A stretch of 6,397 nt of DNA from Sphingobacteriales bacterium. GTDB lineage: Bacteria; Bacteroidota; Bacteroidia; Chitinophagales; Chitinophagaceae. This document shows, piece after piece, positions 5,936 through 6,397 of this stretch. The stretch lies in the NCBI GenBank assembly GCA_947472965.1, contig CANJEF010000075.1:1-6397 (forward strand), written 5' to 3'. Position numbers and translations under genes: made by a program. The notes beneath the pieces are model-generated. The model was not told the origin of the DNA. It worked only from the letters and a program-made list of their open reading frames with translations, and made no database searches. The stretch's first letter is position 1. Each line of letters opens with the position of its first letter.

Positions 5936-6397
5936 ATGGCTACGTTATCCCATTCCCCCTTCCTATTGTATTCAGACGGACAAGGAAATATCTTTGAAGA
6001 TTCATCACTATACTCAGTTGGCCGTGCCGGTTGGGATGCCATTCCAGTACCTGAAGAAAATTGGATAGAACTTCCAGAAGGAGGAAACCTCTATGAACTC
6101 GCTGGGAGAAGGGGCATTGGAATTGATGTTACAACTGGAGACATGAGGCTTTGTGACAAGGGTTGGGCGGTAGCAGCCTTTATCCCTCCGGCACATACCG
6201 GAACATTTATGGCGGCTTATGAAACAGCCGACGACGCACCAACACTCCCTCTGTTTTGTTATACTGCAGCTGGTTGGCACGATAATAAATTTTATGTAAC
6301 CGCCATTAGAATAGAGCAAGATATAAGACAAGAATGTGCGGGCTACGATGCGCTAACAATAGAAGAAGGCGTAGAAAAATTACTCCTATCATACCCA
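5936..6397 (+). CDS. Putative radical SAM family protein, N-terminal part only
   Basis: An open frame with no stop runs from ATG 5936 to the right edge, giving 154 codons. The sequence has the look of the N-terminal region of a Bacteroidota radical SAM protein: LYSDGQGNIFED (11-22), GRAGWDAIPVP (29-39), WIELPEGGNLYELAGRRGIG (43-62), CDKGWAVAAFIPPAHTG (73-89), AAYET (93-97), APTLPLFCYTA (101-111) and FYVTAIRIEQDIRQE (119-133). This recognition is from memory of the family. The catalytic CxxxCxxC cluster would lie beyond the window, so the reaction is not shown here. No signal peptide is seen, so it is probably cytoplasmic. The ATG is preceded by the stop of the membrane protein gene 17 bases away, consistent with one operon; a TAATTTTG sequence at 5925-5932 could also start a near-leaderless transcript. 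Confidence 0.6.
   Translation, partial: MATLSHSPFLLYSDGQGNIFEDSSLYSVGRAGWDAIPVPEENWIELPEGGNLYELAGRRGIGIDVTTGDMRLCDKGWAVAAFIPPAHTGTFMAAYETADDAPTLPLFCYTAAGWHDNKFYVTAIRIEQDIRQECAGYDALTIEEGVEKLLLSYP

Noticed and set aside
5800..5997. Plus-strand open frame of 65 codons overlapping the end of the membrane protein gene
   Set aside because: It overlaps two better-supported frames and its translation has no domain character.
6014..6331. Minus-strand open frame of 105 codons near the right edge
   Set aside because: It is antisense to the plus-strand frame from 5936, whose translation matches a known protein pattern over its whole length.

Overview
The window looks like chromosomal DNA from a member of the Bacteroidota. 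It is AT-rich and has TAnnTTTG-type -7 promoter boxes. It carries a bacillithiol-type deacetylase gene, a DUF4294 gene, a Bacteroidota-style ccmE-ccmF pair, and an agmatinase-like gene whose motifs I recognise from that phylum. I cannot name a genus from sequence alone. I see no tRNA, rRNA, CRISPR array, insertion sequence or phage gene.

Layout. The left two thirds (about 1-4125) is read entirely on the minus strand. In transcription order it holds ccmE (haem chaperone), ccmF/ccsA-like (821-residue cytochrome c haem lyase subunit), a secreted DUF4294 protein, and the first 134 codons of bshB1, which runs off the left edge. The right third (4291-6397) is read on the plus strand: an arginase/agmatinase-family ureohydrolase, a small membrane protein with an acidic tail, and the first 154 codons of a protein that resembles the N-terminus of a radical SAM family and runs off the right edge. 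The two groups diverge from a short intergenic region (4117-4290) with one good Bacteroidota-type promoter facing each way. A third such promoter lies just before bshB1. The intergenic gaps are 2, 17, 19, 69, 112 and about 174 bases, so there is no long gene-free stretch.

How the genes work together. CcmE accepts haem covalently and CcmF transfers it to apocytochrome c, so those two form one functional module outside the cytoplasmic membrane. DUF4294 has no known function. BshB1 makes the glucosaminyl-malate precursor of bacillithiol in the cytoplasm. On the other strand the near-touching genes suggest one operon, but no shared pathway can be read from sequence. The ureohydrolase keeps its full di-manganese ligand set and probably acts on agmatine or a similar guanidino compound.

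Most notable points. The CcmE is the cysteine type: a C-x-x-x-Y motif (CPSKY) stands where the classical haem-binding histidine would be. The ureohydrolase, membrane protein and radical SAM-like gene form a tight operon of unclear purpose. I found no convincing wholly new system; most of the window is recognisable core metabolism.
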